From: Streptomyces lunaelactis
GTDB lineage: Bacteria > Actinomycetota > Actinomycetes > Streptomycetales > Streptomycetaceae
Direction: 5' to 3'
DNA: 64,000 nt
NCBI RefSeq assembly: GCF_003054555.1
Contig: NZ_CP026304.1
Location: 4,774,001 to 4,838,000 of the forward strand
Each line of letters starts with the position of its first letter. Position 1 is the first letter of the stretch. This document shows, piece by piece, positions 25,044 to 33,706 of this stretch. The notes under the pieces were generated by a model. That model did no database searches, was not told the origin of the DNA, and saw only the letters and a program-made list of their open reading frames with translations. Position numbers and translations under genes: made by a program.

Positions 25044-25099
25044 AAAGCCCAGGTCAGGGCCTTGAAGGTCCCCTCGCGAGAGATCACGGGGGCTTTTTT
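25044..25099 (+). terminator. Terminator beyond attR, probably the ancestral tRNA-Thr terminator
   Basis: A 7-bp stem (25044-25050 with 25090-25096) ends in a run of six T at 25094-25099. In the uninterrupted chromosome it would lie just after the tRNA gene. The following bases up to 25316 hold no supported gene. Confidence 0.5.
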
Positions 25100-25316
25100 G
25101 TGCCTGCTGGGAACATCCTGGGAACGATGGTTGTGGAGTTTGTGCCGTTTTGGTCAGATTCGTATCTCAGGTAGCAGTCTGGGCTGATGGGGACAAGGCA
25201 GCTTGTGTAGGGAGGCCGGTGGGCGGGCCGGGCCGGGCGGGCAGGGCGGCGCGGGGCCGCGACCGGTCTCCTGTTCCGTCGCGGAATGGCTGGTGTGAAG
25301 GTCGGTCATCCGGCGG

Positions 25317-25781
25317 TCAGCAGCAGTCGCTCGCGGCGACCGGTTCGTTCGCGCCGGTCTCGGCCCCGGCCGGGCTGGAACAGCAGGTGCTGCCTTGCTG
25401 CTTGGACAGGCTGTCGGCGTCGGCCTTGACGACGTACACCTCCCAGGGCTCCTGACCGGGGCCGTGGACCCAGACCTTGTCCTGGAGGGCGTAGCAGCAG
25501 GTGGTGTCGCTCTCCACGTCGGTGGCCAGGCCCGCGTCGGCCAGCCGGGCCGTGGCCGCGACGACGGCTTCGGTGGAGTCGACCTCGACGCCCAGGTGGT
25601 CCATACGGGTGTCGTCGCCTGCGGTGCCTTCGACGAGGACGAGCTTGAGCGGGGGTTCCGCGATGGCGAAGTTGGCGTAGCCGTCGCGGAGTTTGGCGGG
25701 CTCGGTGCCGAAGAGCCTGGTGTAGAAGGCGATGGACGCGGCGAGGTCGGGGACGCGGAGGGCGAGCTGTACGCGGGACAT
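25317..25781 (-). CDS. cadI: ArsI/CadI-family metalloenzyme (glyoxalase fold)
   Basis: A 154-residue vicinal-oxygen-chelate protein: SRVQLALRVPDLAASIAFYT, DHLGVEV with the metal histidine, and the vicinal cysteine pair in DTTCCYALQDKVW that ArsI uses to bind trivalent organoarsenicals. ArsI is an iron-dependent C-As lyase; the relatives named CadI are cadmium/arsenic inducible. The tail carries additional cysteine pairs (STCCSSP, SDCC). ATG 25781 has GAGG at the right spacing; an upstream ATG at 25793 would add four residues. It lies in a four-gene arsenic group with an ArsR regulator. Confidence 0.87.
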   Translation of the reverse strand: MSRVQLALRVPDLAASIAFYTRLFGTEPAKLRDGYANFAIAEPPLKLVLVEGTAGDDTRMDHLGVEVDSTEAVVAATARLADAGLATDVESDTTCCYALQDKVWVHGPGQEPWEVYVVKADADSLSKQQGSTCCSSPAGAETGANEPVAASDCC

Positions 25782-25811
25782 GGCGAACCTCATTGGGGGG
25801 AGTGGGGGAGT

Positions 25812-27173
25812 TCAGCAGCCGCCGGCGGAGACCGGGGTGCCGATGTCGATCTGGAGGGTGGTGGGGGCGGCGCAGCAGCCTCCGCCGGACTGCTCCGCGT
25901 TCTCCGGCTCGTCGAAGAGGCCCGCGCCGCCGCAGACTCCGGTCTCGGGGAGGGTGAGTTCGACGCGCTCGGCGGCCTCGTGGTCGCCGGCGAGGGCGGC
26001 GGCGATGGAGCGGACCTGCTCGTAGCCGGTCATGGCGAGGAAGGTCGGGGCGCGGCCGTAGGACTTCATGCCGACGAGGTAGACGTCCTTCTCCGGGTGG
26101 GAGAGCTCGTTCACGCCATGCGGATAGACGGTGCCGCAGGAGTGCTGGTTGGGGTCGATCAGCGGGGCCAGCTCGACGGGGGCCTGGAGGCGCTCGTCGA
26201 GGCCGAGGCGGAGCTCGTCCAGGAAGGTGAGGTCGGGGCGGAAGCCGGTGAGGACAATGACCTCGTCGACCGGGTCCAGGCGGCGGCCGTCCTCGCCGAC
26301 GAGGACCAGGCGGCCGTCGTCGGTCTTCTCGATGGCCTCGGTGCGGAAGCCGGTGGCCGCGTCCGCGTAGCCGCCGTCGACGGCGGCCTTGGCGGCGAGG
26401 CCGAGGGCACCGCGGGCGGGAAGCTGGTCGGCTTCGCCGCCGCCGAAGGTGGAACCGCTGATCCCCCGACGCAGGATCCAGGCCGCGTGGGTGCCCTCCT
26501 CGTCCATCGCCAGGTCGGCGAGGTACGCGAGGGCGGTAAAGGCAGAGGCTCCAGAGCCGATTACGGCGGTGCGCTTGCCGGCGTAGCGCGCGCGGACGGC
26601 CGGGTCCTTGAGGTCGGGCACTCGGTAGGTGACGTGGTCGGCCGCGCTCGTCTCACCGAGCGCGGCCAGTCCGCTGCCGCCCGCCGGGCTGGGGGTGGAC
26701 CAGGTGCCGGAGGCGTCGATGACCGAGCGGGCGAAGACACGGGCCTCGCGGCCGTCGGCCACGGTGTAGTGGACGACGAAGGGCCGGGCCTCGCGATCGG
26801 CATCGACAATCCGGTCCCGACCCGTGCGGGAGACGCCCGTGACCTGGGCGCCGTAGCGGACGCGCTCGCCGAGGACATCAGCCAGGGGCTGGAGATAAAG
26901 CTCAGCCCAGTCGCCGCCGGAGGGATAGGTGTCGGCGTCGGGCTTGACCCAGCCGGTGGGGGCCAGGAGCTTCTCCGCTGCCGGGTCCACAACCTCGCCC
27001 CAGGTGGAGAACAGGCGCACGTGCGACCACTCGCGCACCGCGGATCCGGCGACCGGTCCGGCCTCCAGGACCAGCGGTTCCAGGTCGCGGTCGACGAGGT
27101 GGGCGGCGGCCGCGAGTCCGGCGGGTCCGGCCCCGATGACGACGACGGGCAGGGTCTCGATGGATGCGGTCAC
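25812..27173 (-). CDS. FAD/NAD(P)-dependent flavoprotein monooxygenase, ArsO-like
   Basis: A 453-residue flavoprotein. The N-terminal dinucleotide site VVVIGAGPAGLAAAAHL binds FAD, a second Rossmann motif AVIGSGASAFTALAY near residue 215 binds NAD(P)H, and LTGFRPDLTFL is the usual C-terminal FAD contact. The tail has cysteine pairs (GVCGGAGLFD, GGGCCAAP, SAGGC). Similar genes in streptomycete arsenic islands are called arsO. Its substrate is unproven. The GTG at 27173 is preceded by GGGGAG; a longer frame would run into the shared promoter. It is divergent from the arsR-like gene. Confidence 0.78.
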   Translation of the reverse strand: MTASIETLPVVVIGAGPAGLAAAAHLVDRDLEPLVLEAGPVAGSAVREWSHVRLFSTWGEVVDPAAEKLLAPTGWVKPDADTYPSGGDWAELYLQPLADVLGERVRYGAQVTGVSRTGRDRIVDADREARPFVVHYTVADGREARVFARSVIDASGTWSTPSPAGGSGLAALGETSAADHVTYRVPDLKDPAVRARYAGKRTAVIGSGASAFTALAYLADLAMDEEGTHAAWILRRGISGSTFGGGEADQLPARGALGLAAKAAVDGGYADAATGFRTEAIEKTDDGRLVLVGEDGRRLDPVDEVIVLTGFRPDLTFLDELRLGLDERLQAPVELAPLIDPNQHSCGTVYPHGVNELSHPEKDVYLVGMKSYGRAPTFLAMTGYEQVRSIAAALAGDHEAAERVELTLPETGVCGGAGLFDEPENAEQSGGGCCAAPTTLQIDIGTPVSAGGC

Positions 27174-27188
27174 GGCAGGCTCCCCATT

Positions 27189-27267
27189 GATTCGATGACT
27201 GTCGATGCGATGTGTCGCCAGAGTGGACCCTAAATCGACGTTCGTCAACATAGACATTCATCGAATC
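27189..27267. promoter_or_regulatory. Divergent ars promoter region with paired operator-like sequences
   Basis: The 10-base sequence GATTCGATGA occurs at 27189-27198 and its exact reverse complement at 27258-27267, so each copy faces one of the two divergent genes. This symmetry in the 112-base gap fits two ArsR binding sites. Confidence 0.5.
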
Positions 27268-27285
27268 TTCTCGGATGATAGGTGC

Positions 27286-27657
27286 ATGTCCGCTGTGAAG
27301 ACCGCCCTGCCTCTACTGGAGCCCGAGGCCGCCGTGGCGCCGTGCTGCCCGCCCCTGACCGAACGGCCTCTGACAGCAGAGGAGGCCGAGCGCAGCGCCC
27401 TGATGTTCAAGGCACTCGGAGATCCGGTCCGGCTGCGCCTCTTCTCGCTGGTGGCCTCTCACGAGGGCGGCGAGGCGTGCGTGTGCGACATCTCCGATGT
27501 GGGCGTCTCCCAGCCGACCGTCTCCCACCACCTGAAGAAGCTCAAGGAAGCGGGGCTGCTCAGCTCCGAGCGCCGGGGAACCTGGGTGTACTACCGCGTG
27601 GAGCCGTCGGTCCTCGCCGCCATGGCACAGCTCCTGACCCGCGCGGGTGCCGCGTGA
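27286..27657 (+). CDS. arsR: ArsR-family metalloregulator
   Basis: A 123-residue winged-helix repressor: MFKALGDPVRLRLFSLVASH leads into the metal loop EACVCDISD with its C-V-C pair in helix 3, then VSQPTVSHHLKKLKEAGLL is the recognition helix and GTWVYYRV the wing. Another cysteine pair (APCCPP) lies near residue 20 and may join the arsenite site. It should repress the divergent arsO-like gene and its own operon until arsenite binds. The next gene starts inside its stop codon (GTGA). Confidence 0.92.
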   Translation: MSAVKTALPLLEPEAAVAPCCPPLTERPLTAEEAERSALMFKALGDPVRLRLFSLVASHEGGEACVCDISDVGVSQPTVSHHLKKLKEAGLLSSERRGTWVYYRVEPSVLAAMAQLLTRAGAA

Positions 27658-28148
27658 ACCTGGTGATCGCACCGCTGACCGAGGCGCACGCGAACGAGGT
27701 ACTGACGATCTACCAGGCCGGGATCGCCGAGGGGAACGCCACCTTCGAGACCACGGCGCCGCAGTGGGCGGAGTTCGACGCCGCAAAGCTGCCCGAGCAC
27801 CGCTTCGTCGCACTGGACGAGGACGGCAAGGTCCTCGGCTGGGTCGCCGCCACCAGGGTCTCCGACCGCTGCGCGTACGCGGGCGTGGTCGAGCACTCCG
27901 TGTACGTCCACCCGGGCGCCCGAGGACGAGGCGTCGCCCGCTCGCTGCTCGGTGCGTTGATCGCGTCGACCGAGGCGGCCGGCATTTGGACGATACAGTC
28001 CGGGATCTTCCCCGAGAACGCCGCCAGTCTCGCCGTGCATGCGCGGGCCGGCTTCCGGGTCATCGGCACCCGCGAAAGCATCGGCCGTCACCACGGCGCG
28101 TGGCGGGACGTGGTGCTGCTGGAACGCCGCAGCCCGGCGATCAGCTGA
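27654..28148 (+). CDS. GNAT acetyltransferase, ArsN/phosphinothricin type
   Basis: A 164-residue GNAT enzyme with TIYQAGIAEGNATFET at the start, the acetyl-CoA site HPGARGRGVARSLLGALI and the C-terminal HARAGFRVIGTRE typical of phosphinothricin N-acetyltransferases. Members inside ars operons (ArsN1) acetylate arsinothricin, an arsenic-containing glutamate analogue, or give phosphinothricin resistance. It is translationally coupled to arsR. Its last 8 bases overlap the convergent DinB-like gene. The arsenic link rests on position. Confidence 0.8.
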   Translation: MNLVIAPLTEAHANEVLTIYQAGIAEGNATFETTAPQWAEFDAAKLPEHRFVALDEDGKVLGWVAATRVSDRCAYAGVVEHSVYVHPGARGRGVARSLLGALIASTEAAGIWTIQSGIFPENAASLAVHARAGFRVIGTRESIGRHHGAWRDVVLLERRSPAIS

Positions 28149-28716
28149 CTGGGCTCTCGTTGCCGCCGAGGGTGAGCTGGCGGTGGTGGAAGTCGAAGTG
28201 CTGGGTCGGGTAGCGGTAGATGTCCGCGAGGGTCATGCAGTCCTTGAAGAAGGGGTCCCAGCGGACGGGGTAGTGCATGCCGCGTGCGAGGTCGGCTTCG
28301 GATTCCGCGGTCAGGTGGCGTTGCAGGGAGCCGATGACGCGGTCGAACTTGGCACCCATCCGGCGCGGCCCGTAGACCTTCACCGCTCCGCACGGCCCTA
28401 GGTAGTTGACCAGGTCGAACGGTGGCGTGGCCGCGTTCAGTACCTGCGCGAACATCTTGCCCACCCAGCGGGGCAGCCGCCCGAAGACGCGTACCAGGAT
28501 GAGCAGCGCCCGGACGACCATGTAGCCGAAGAGCATGTGCCACAGCAGTTGCTCGTTGGTCCACTTGGTGCCGCAGGTGGGCCGGGCCAGGTCGTCCTTC
28601 GAAGCAGCGTCGAGGAGTCGGTGAAAGGTCTGGCGGGTGCGCTCGTATTCGTTGTGCACGGCCTGCCGGTCCATCGGGTCTGCGCTCGTCATGGCCTGCC
28701 AGCTTTCGGTCGGCAC
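28141..28716 (-). CDS. DinB-superfamily protein
   Basis: A 191-residue four-helix-bundle protein. A histidine in EQLLWHMLFGY and a C-terminal pair in TQHFDFHHRQL occupy the positions of the DinB/YfiT metal triad. Members are metal-binding proteins, some of them thiol-dependent transferases, but no specific reaction can be given. The GTG at 28716 has GGAGG at good spacing; an internal ATG at 28692 is the alternative. About 180 bases without a gene separate it from the divergent CapA-like gene. Confidence 0.7.
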   Translation of the reverse strand: MPTESWQAMTSADPMDRQAVHNEYERTRQTFHRLLDAASKDDLARPTCGTKWTNEQLLWHMLFGYMVVRALLILVRVFGRLPRWVGKMFAQVLNAATPPFDLVNYLGPCGAVKVYGPRRMGAKFDRVIGSLQRHLTAESEADLARGMHYPVRWDPFFKDCMTLADIYRYPTQHFDFHHRQLTLGGNESPVS

Positions 28717-28899
28717 TCGGGCGCCTCCGCCCCGGGGCTGCGATGATGCGCGCGAGGCTGCTCGAGGGGAGCCCAGCGTCGCTCTCTGGCTGCCGACCCG
28801 GCCTCGCTCCCAAGGGGCGGGCGCCGGACAGGCTTACGCTTGCGGGCCCCTGTTCGCCGCCCGGGAGCAGTACCCGCCGGACCGGCCTAGCCTGGAGGA

Positions 28900-30027
28900 A
28901 TGGGCGGTGACCTCGTCACGCTGTTCCTGGCCGGCGATGTGATGCTCGGCCGCGGAGTCGACCAGATCCTTCCGCACCCCGGCGATCCGAAGCTGCCGGA
29001 GTCGTACATCAAGGACGCCCGAGCCTATGTGGAGCTGGCCGAGGCGGCGAACGGCATGATTCCCCTTCCGGTCGACTTCCCCTGGCCCTGGGGCGACGCG
29101 CTGGACGTGCTCGCCGCGGCGGCGCCCGACGCCCGGATCCTCAACCTGGAGACCGCCGTCACGCAGAACGACGAGATCGCGCCCGGCAAAGAGATCCATT
29201 ACCGGATGCACCCGGCCAACCTGCCCAGTCTGGCCGCCGCCCGTCCGCACGTCTGTGCCCTGGCCAACAACCATGTGCTGGACTACGGCCGCCGCGGGCT
29301 GGACGAGACCCTCGACGCCCTGGCGGACGCGGGTCTTCGCTCGGCAGGGGCGGGGCGGGACGCCCACGAGGCCCGGCGTCCCGCGATCGTCCCTGTCGTG
29401 GGCGGTCGGCGCGTCCTGGTCTTCTCCGTGGGGATGGCCTCCAGCGGCATACCCGGCAGCTGGGCCGCCACGGCACAGCGCAGTGGGGTCGACTTCGTCG
29501 CCGAGCCGTCGGACGCCGCCGCGGCCGGGATCGCTGCCCGGCTGCGTCCGGCCAAGCGGCCGGGCGACATCGTGGTCGTCTCGGTCCACTGGGGCTCCAA
29601 CTGGGGCTACGGCGTCCCGCGTGACCAGGTCCGCTTCGGCCATGCGCTCATCGACGGCGGCGCGGACGTTGTGCACGGGCACTCCTCGCACCAGCCGCGA
29701 CCGTTGGAGTCGTACCGGGGAAAGCTCATCACCCACGGCTGCGGCGACCTGATCAACGACTACGAGGGCATCGGCGGCTGCGAGGAGTACCGGGACGATC
29801 TCCGGCTGCTGTACTTCGTCACCGTGGACCAGGACGACGGCAGGTTCCATGACGTGCGCATCGCCCCGATGCGGTCCCGGCGGATGCGGCTGGAGCACGC
29901 GACGGTCGAGGACTCGCGGTGGGTGCAGGACGTTCTGGGCCGGATCAGCCGGGCCTACGGCTCACGCGTCGAACGGAACCCGGACAACACCATCACCGTC
30001 CGGCCGTCCCAGGGGCCGCAGGCGTGA
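28900..30027 (+). CDS. CapA-family metallophosphatase-like protein
   Basis: A 375-residue protein of the PGA_cap (CapA/PgsA) family with the calcineurin-like motifs LFLAGDVMLGRG near the N-terminus, LNLETAVT near residue 85, ALANNHVLDYGRRGLDETL near 118, VVSVHWGSNWGYG near 230 and VHGHSSHQPRP near 258. Relatives take part in poly-gamma-glutamate synthesis, but many soluble members lack a membrane anchor, as here, and have unknown roles. GGAGG lies only one base before the ATG, an unusually short spacing. About 180 gene-free bases follow. Confidence 0.82.
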   Translation: MGGDLVTLFLAGDVMLGRGVDQILPHPGDPKLPESYIKDARAYVELAEAANGMIPLPVDFPWPWGDALDVLAAAAPDARILNLETAVTQNDEIAPGKEIHYRMHPANLPSLAAARPHVCALANNHVLDYGRRGLDETLDALADAGLRSAGAGRDAHEARRPAIVPVVGGRRVLVFSVGMASSGIPGSWAATAQRSGVDFVAEPSDAAAAGIAARLRPAKRPGDIVVVSVHWGSNWGYGVPRDQVRFGHALIDGGADVVHGHSSHQPRPLESYRGKLITHGCGDLINDYEGIGGCEEYRDDLRLLYFVTVDQDDGRFHDVRIAPMRSRRMRLEHATVEDSRWVQDVLGRISRAYGSRVERNPDNTITVRPSQGPQA

Positions 30028-30207
30028 GCGGGACCATGCACCCGACGGGGAGCGCGGACCGCTCGGCGACGCATACGCCCGCCGCGCCGTTGGCGCGTGC
30101 CGTGGACTCACCGGGCTCCGGGGCTCTGGACCGTCTCCGCAACGGCCGCCCGGCGCGCACAACGGACAGTCGGGACTCGAGGACCTCACCTCACCCGGGA
30201 GGCGACC

Positions 30208-31536
30208 ATGTACTTCACAGACCGAACCGACGCGGGCCGGCGACTCGCCGCCCGGCTGAACCACCTCAAGGGCCAAGACCTGGTGGTCGTGGGACTTCCC
30301 CGCGGCGGCGTCCCGGTCGCTGCACAGATCGCAGAGGCCCTGGGCGCTCCGCTCGACGTCTGCCTCGTACGCAAGCTGGGGGTGCCCTTCCAGCCGGAAC
30401 TGGCCATGGGCGCCATCGGCGAGGAAGGCGTGCGCGTCGTCAATGAACCGGTGGTGCGGGGCATGGGTGTGACGGACCGTGATCTGGCGGCGGTGGAGGA
30501 ACACGAGCGCGGCGTCCTGGAGCAGCGCGCCCGCCGCTATCGGGGCGAGCGGCAGCCGGCCCGGTACGAGGGACGCACGGTTCTGGTGGTGGACGACGGT
30601 CTGGCGACCGGCTCCACGGCACTGGCGGCCTGCCGGATTGCGCGCGCCCGCGGCGCGTCGCGGATCGTGCTGGCAGTTCCCGTGGCGCCGCACGACTGGT
30701 CGGCCCGCCTCGGAGGCGAGGCGGACGAAGGCGTCTGTCTGCACACCCCCCGGCAGTTCCACGCGATCGGTGAGTTCTACGCGGACTTCGGGCAGACGAG
30801 CGACGAGGAGGTCATCGCCTGCCTGGCGCACAACCGCGCGGCGCACGCCACGTCCGACGCGCCGCCGGCCGCGGGCAGCGCCTCCCCGGAGCACGATTCC
30901 CTGCCCTATGACAGGTCGGTCCGGATACCGGCCGGAGGCGCCGCGCTCGACGGGCGGCTCACGGTGCCCCGCGGTGCCCCCGGGGTCGTCCTCTTCGCCC
31001 ACGGCAGCGGCAGCAGCAGGAAGAGCCCGCGCAACCGCTTCGTCGCCACCGGGCTGAACCGCGCCGGTCTGGGCACCCTTCTGTTCGATCTGCTCACCGA
31101 GGCCGAGGCGGTGAACCGGGACAACGTGTTCGACACGGCGCTGCTCGCCCGCCGCCTGACCGAGGCGACCGAATGGCTGCGTGAGCAGCCCGACACCCAG
31201 GGCATGGAGTTCGGCTACTTCGGTGCCAGCACAGGCGCCGCCGCCGCGCTGTGGGCCGCGGCGGAGCCCGCCGCGGACGTCACGGCAGTCGTCTCCCGCG
31301 GAGGCAGGCCGGACCTGGCCGGCCCCAGGCTGCCGGAGGTGAAGGCTCCGACGCTGCTCATCGTCGGGGGCCGCGACCACCTGGTGCTGGACCTCAACCG
31401 GCAGGCCGCGGCGCGCCTGAGCTGCGAGCATCAGCTGGCCATCGTCCCCGGTGCCACTCATCTCTTCGAGGAACCCGGCACCCTGGAATCGGTCACCGAG
31501 CTGGCCACGGACTGGTTCAGCAGGCACCTGGCCTGA
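30208..31536 (+). CDS. Phosphoribosyltransferase fused to a dienelactone-hydrolase-like domain
   Basis: A 442-residue two-domain protein. Residues about 1-215 are a PRTase with VVGLPRGGVPVAAQIAEALG and the PRPP loop VLVVDDGLATGSTA near 133. Residues about 230-442 are an alpha/beta hydrolase with VLFAHGSGSSRKSPRNRFVA, the nucleophile elbow YFGASTGAAAALWAA, an acid in VGGRDHLVLDL and a histidine in PGATHLFEE. The natural substrates are unknown. GGGAGG precedes the ATG. The stop codon lies in the first copy of a 44-bp tandem duplication. Confidence 0.82.
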   Translation: MYFTDRTDAGRRLAARLNHLKGQDLVVVGLPRGGVPVAAQIAEALGAPLDVCLVRKLGVPFQPELAMGAIGEEGVRVVNEPVVRGMGVTDRDLAAVEEHERGVLEQRARRYRGERQPARYEGRTVLVVDDGLATGSTALAACRIARARGASRIVLAVPVAPHDWSARLGGEADEGVCLHTPRQFHAIGEFYADFGQTSDEEVIACLAHNRAAHATSDAPPAAGSASPEHDSLPYDRSVRIPAGGAALDGRLTVPRGAPGVVLFAHGSGSSRKSPRNRFVATGLNRAGLGTLLFDLLTEAEAVNRDNVFDTALLARRLTEATEWLREQPDTQGMEFGYFGASTGAAAALWAAAEPAADVTAVVSRGGRPDLAGPRLPEVKAPTLLIVGGRDHLVLDLNRQAAARLSCEHQLAIVPGATHLFEEPGTLESVTELATDWFSRHLA

Positions 31537-31621
31537 TCGGGAAGAAACGGCTAGTGCTTCGTTTCCGGGCGTGCCCGTGATCGGGAAGAAACGGCTAGTG
31601 CTTCGTTTCCGGGCGTGCCCG
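31534..31621 (+). repeat. Perfect 44-bp tandem duplication
   Basis: 31534-31577 is repeated exactly at 31578-31621. Each unit carries a 6-bp inverted repeat (GAAACG / CGTTTC). The first copy starts with the stop codon of the PRTase-hydrolase gene. Confidence 0.95.
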
Positions 31622-31679
31622 TGGGTGAGGGCGTAGCGGCAGGCGCGGGCGTTCCGATGGGCGCGGAAGCCCCCGGCGT

Positions 31680-32545
31680 CTGCCCCGCTGCATTCCTCCG
31701 TCCCGGCGTGGGCCGCGGCGGCCCGGTTCGCGCTGCGGCTGCTTGCCGACGGGCGGTTGTATCCGGTGCTGACCTCTGAGGCGTACGACACCTGGCGTGC
31801 GGGCAGGCCCGTTCGAGGCCGTCCATCGGCGCGCTGGCGGATCTCGTCGCGGCGTTTCCGCCGCACGCTCACTGTCTGCCCGAGCCGGGGCCGGCGCCGC
31901 TGCGGATCAGTGAACCGGACGTGCTGGCCCGGCGGTTCTGCGATGCCGTGGCGGACACCCTGGTGCGTACGCCGGCCGTTCCGCTGGCCGTCGGCGCGGT
32001 GCCGTATGCCTGGCGTGAGGTGCGGCCGGTGCCGGGGCTGTGGGAGTGGGCCGAGGAGATCGAGGCGGCGCTGGCCGCCGATGTCACCGTCTCGATGCGG
32101 GTCGATCCGCCGGAGGGCCGGCGCAGGCAGTTCAGGGCCGTGCTTCACGATCCGGCCGTGGTCGTCGAGGCCGCCCGGATGTGCGACGACCCGGCCGGTA
32201 CCGAACGGCTCCTCGGACCGCGCGCCGAGACGGAGATGCTGCTCGCCCTGCGGCATGGAGCACGCGTCTGGGAACCACTCGGCGGCATCCTCCAGAACGC
32301 CGCTCCCGACCAGCTGCGCCTGACCGACGACGAGGCCTTCGGCCTGCTGGGGGATGCCACCGACGCGCTGAGTGGCGCGGGCATCGTGGTCCACTGGCCG
32401 CGCGACCTGGCCAAGGCGCTCACCGCCCAGGCCGTCGTCGGCGGGCCTGCCGCGCCCGGCTCCACGGTCTCTGGGCTACTGGACGCCGATACGCTGCTCG
32501 ACTTCCAGTGGCGGGTCTTGCTCGGCGACGAGGAGCTCACCGACG
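31680..32545 (+). pseudogene. N-terminal fragment of a SNF2-type helicase
   Basis: The plus strand encodes AWAAAARFALRLLADGRLYP and further N-terminal accessory-domain sequence of actinobacterial SNF2 helicases, ending near LLDFQWRVLLGDEELTD. A frameshift near 31812-31825 separates the first 45 codons (third frame) from the rest (first frame). Only about 285 of a usual 950 or more residues are left, and the motor domains are missing. The remaining part is cut where a minus-strand methyltransferase fragment begins. Confidence 0.7.
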
Positions 32546-32700
32546 CGGGACGTACTTGGCACGGGCTGTGCCGGCCGGTGCGATCCGAGCTGGTGCGTCC
32601 GCCGGAGTTGTACGGGGGCGGTGATGACCGCGTTGATGCTCTCGTCCAGCAAGGACTTCAGCACGGTGAGGGCATCGCATCGCTGCGGCGTGTAGCTCAT
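32546..32700 (-). pseudogene. N-terminal fragment of a DNA methyltransferase
   Basis: From an ATG at 32700 the minus strand reads SYTPQRCDALTVLKSLLDES then INAVIT, the opening of DNA N4/N6-methyltransferases found in actinobacterial mobile elements. The catalytic D-P-P-Y region follows but is shifted: PYNSGGRTSSDRTGRH is readable only in another frame. The gene ends abruptly at about 32546 against the SNF2 fragment. The cytoplasmic enzyme cannot be functional. Confidence 0.65.
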
Positions 32701-33297
32701 GTGCGGGGCCTCTTTCAGGGCGCGACGCGGCTCTGCCCGCTCCGAATGGTGCTCAGCAACGGCTGTACGAAGCGGGAGCGTGCCGGAGGTCAGCCGGGGT
32801 TTCCGGCCGCACCTGACGAGGTTGCGCCACGCTCCGGGCAGGTGATCGGCAGTCGTTTGGTGCGGCCGGATTCCGGGTCTGCTGTCTCGCCCTGTCACCG
32901 CGGCGGAGCCAGGCTCCACGGCCGCTGACCTGTGCTGATTCGTGCTGCTGCGTCCAAACATGGGCACAGATAGGTGCGTTGACCCCCGCCCTCCAAGCCA
33001 TGAGGAGAGCCCGGTGCATCGCCTGAGATCAAGAGCGCGGCTGGCTGCGGCATGACCTGAGACCTGTGTCCGGGAGCTACCAACCCCTGCGCCGGGCCCG
33101 CCCTGCCAGGCGGATTCACATCGGCGCGGTGCCGACCACTCTGCACGAGAAGTCGGCACCGCGCGCCTCCTGCGAATCACGAGGAGCCGCTGCGATACAC
33201 CATGCCCTGATACGCCCACGATCCGGCCCAACCCCGTTGCCGGGATGGACTGTGTCCGCTCCGGCGGATGGCCGGGGCGAAGAGGAGGACCACCTGA
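32701..33297. other. Gene-free interval in the scar region
   Basis: I see no supported gene in these roughly 600 bases. Open frames here lack ribosome binding sites and recognisable domains. Confidence 0.5.
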
Positions 33298-33657
33298 GCC
33301 GTCGTCGGCCTCGTCGCCTCCGGTCCGCTGCTGCTGGCGATTCCGGTGCTCGGCATCGCAGCCGGGAGCGCCTCCGCCTCCTGCTCAACCGGCGATGCAC
33401 AGGCTGTGGACACCTCGGCCAGCGCCGCGCAAGTGAAGGCGATTCTGGACGGCGGGAGCAAGGGCTCGGTCACCGTGCCGGGGCTCGACGCCCCCGCCGA
33501 ACAGGTTTCCGATGCCAAGACCATCCAGGCCACCGGTGGGAACCGCCGGGCCGACGTACACCACCGCCACGCCTCGATCCACACCTGCTACGTGACAGAA
33601 CAGTTGCCCCGGCCGGGCCCGACAACACTCCCGCCCGACGGCATGGACGACGTTTGA
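33298..33657 (+). pseudogene. N-terminal fragment of an NlpC/P60 (C40) cell-wall peptidase
   Basis: The frame reads VVGLVASGPLLLAIPVLGIA then GSASASCSTGDAQAVDTSAS and GLDAPAEQVSDAKTIQATG, matching from memory the secreted N-terminal part of C40 peptidases carried by Streptomyces conjugative elements. Similarity stops at about 33537 and unrelated sequence follows to the stop. A TGA at 33295 replaces the expected start codon. The catalytic domain is missing, so this is a remnant. Confidence 0.6.
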
Positions 33658-33706
33658 CAGACCCACGCCAGCCGTCACCCGGCCGGTCCAGCACCCGGAA
33701 ACCGGG

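Noticed and set aside
24596..25087. Minus-strand frame containing a R-D-S-N-P-R-P motif
   Set aside because: This motif is the usual false translation of the antisense of a tRNA 3' end; it comes from the attR copy of tRNA-Thr.
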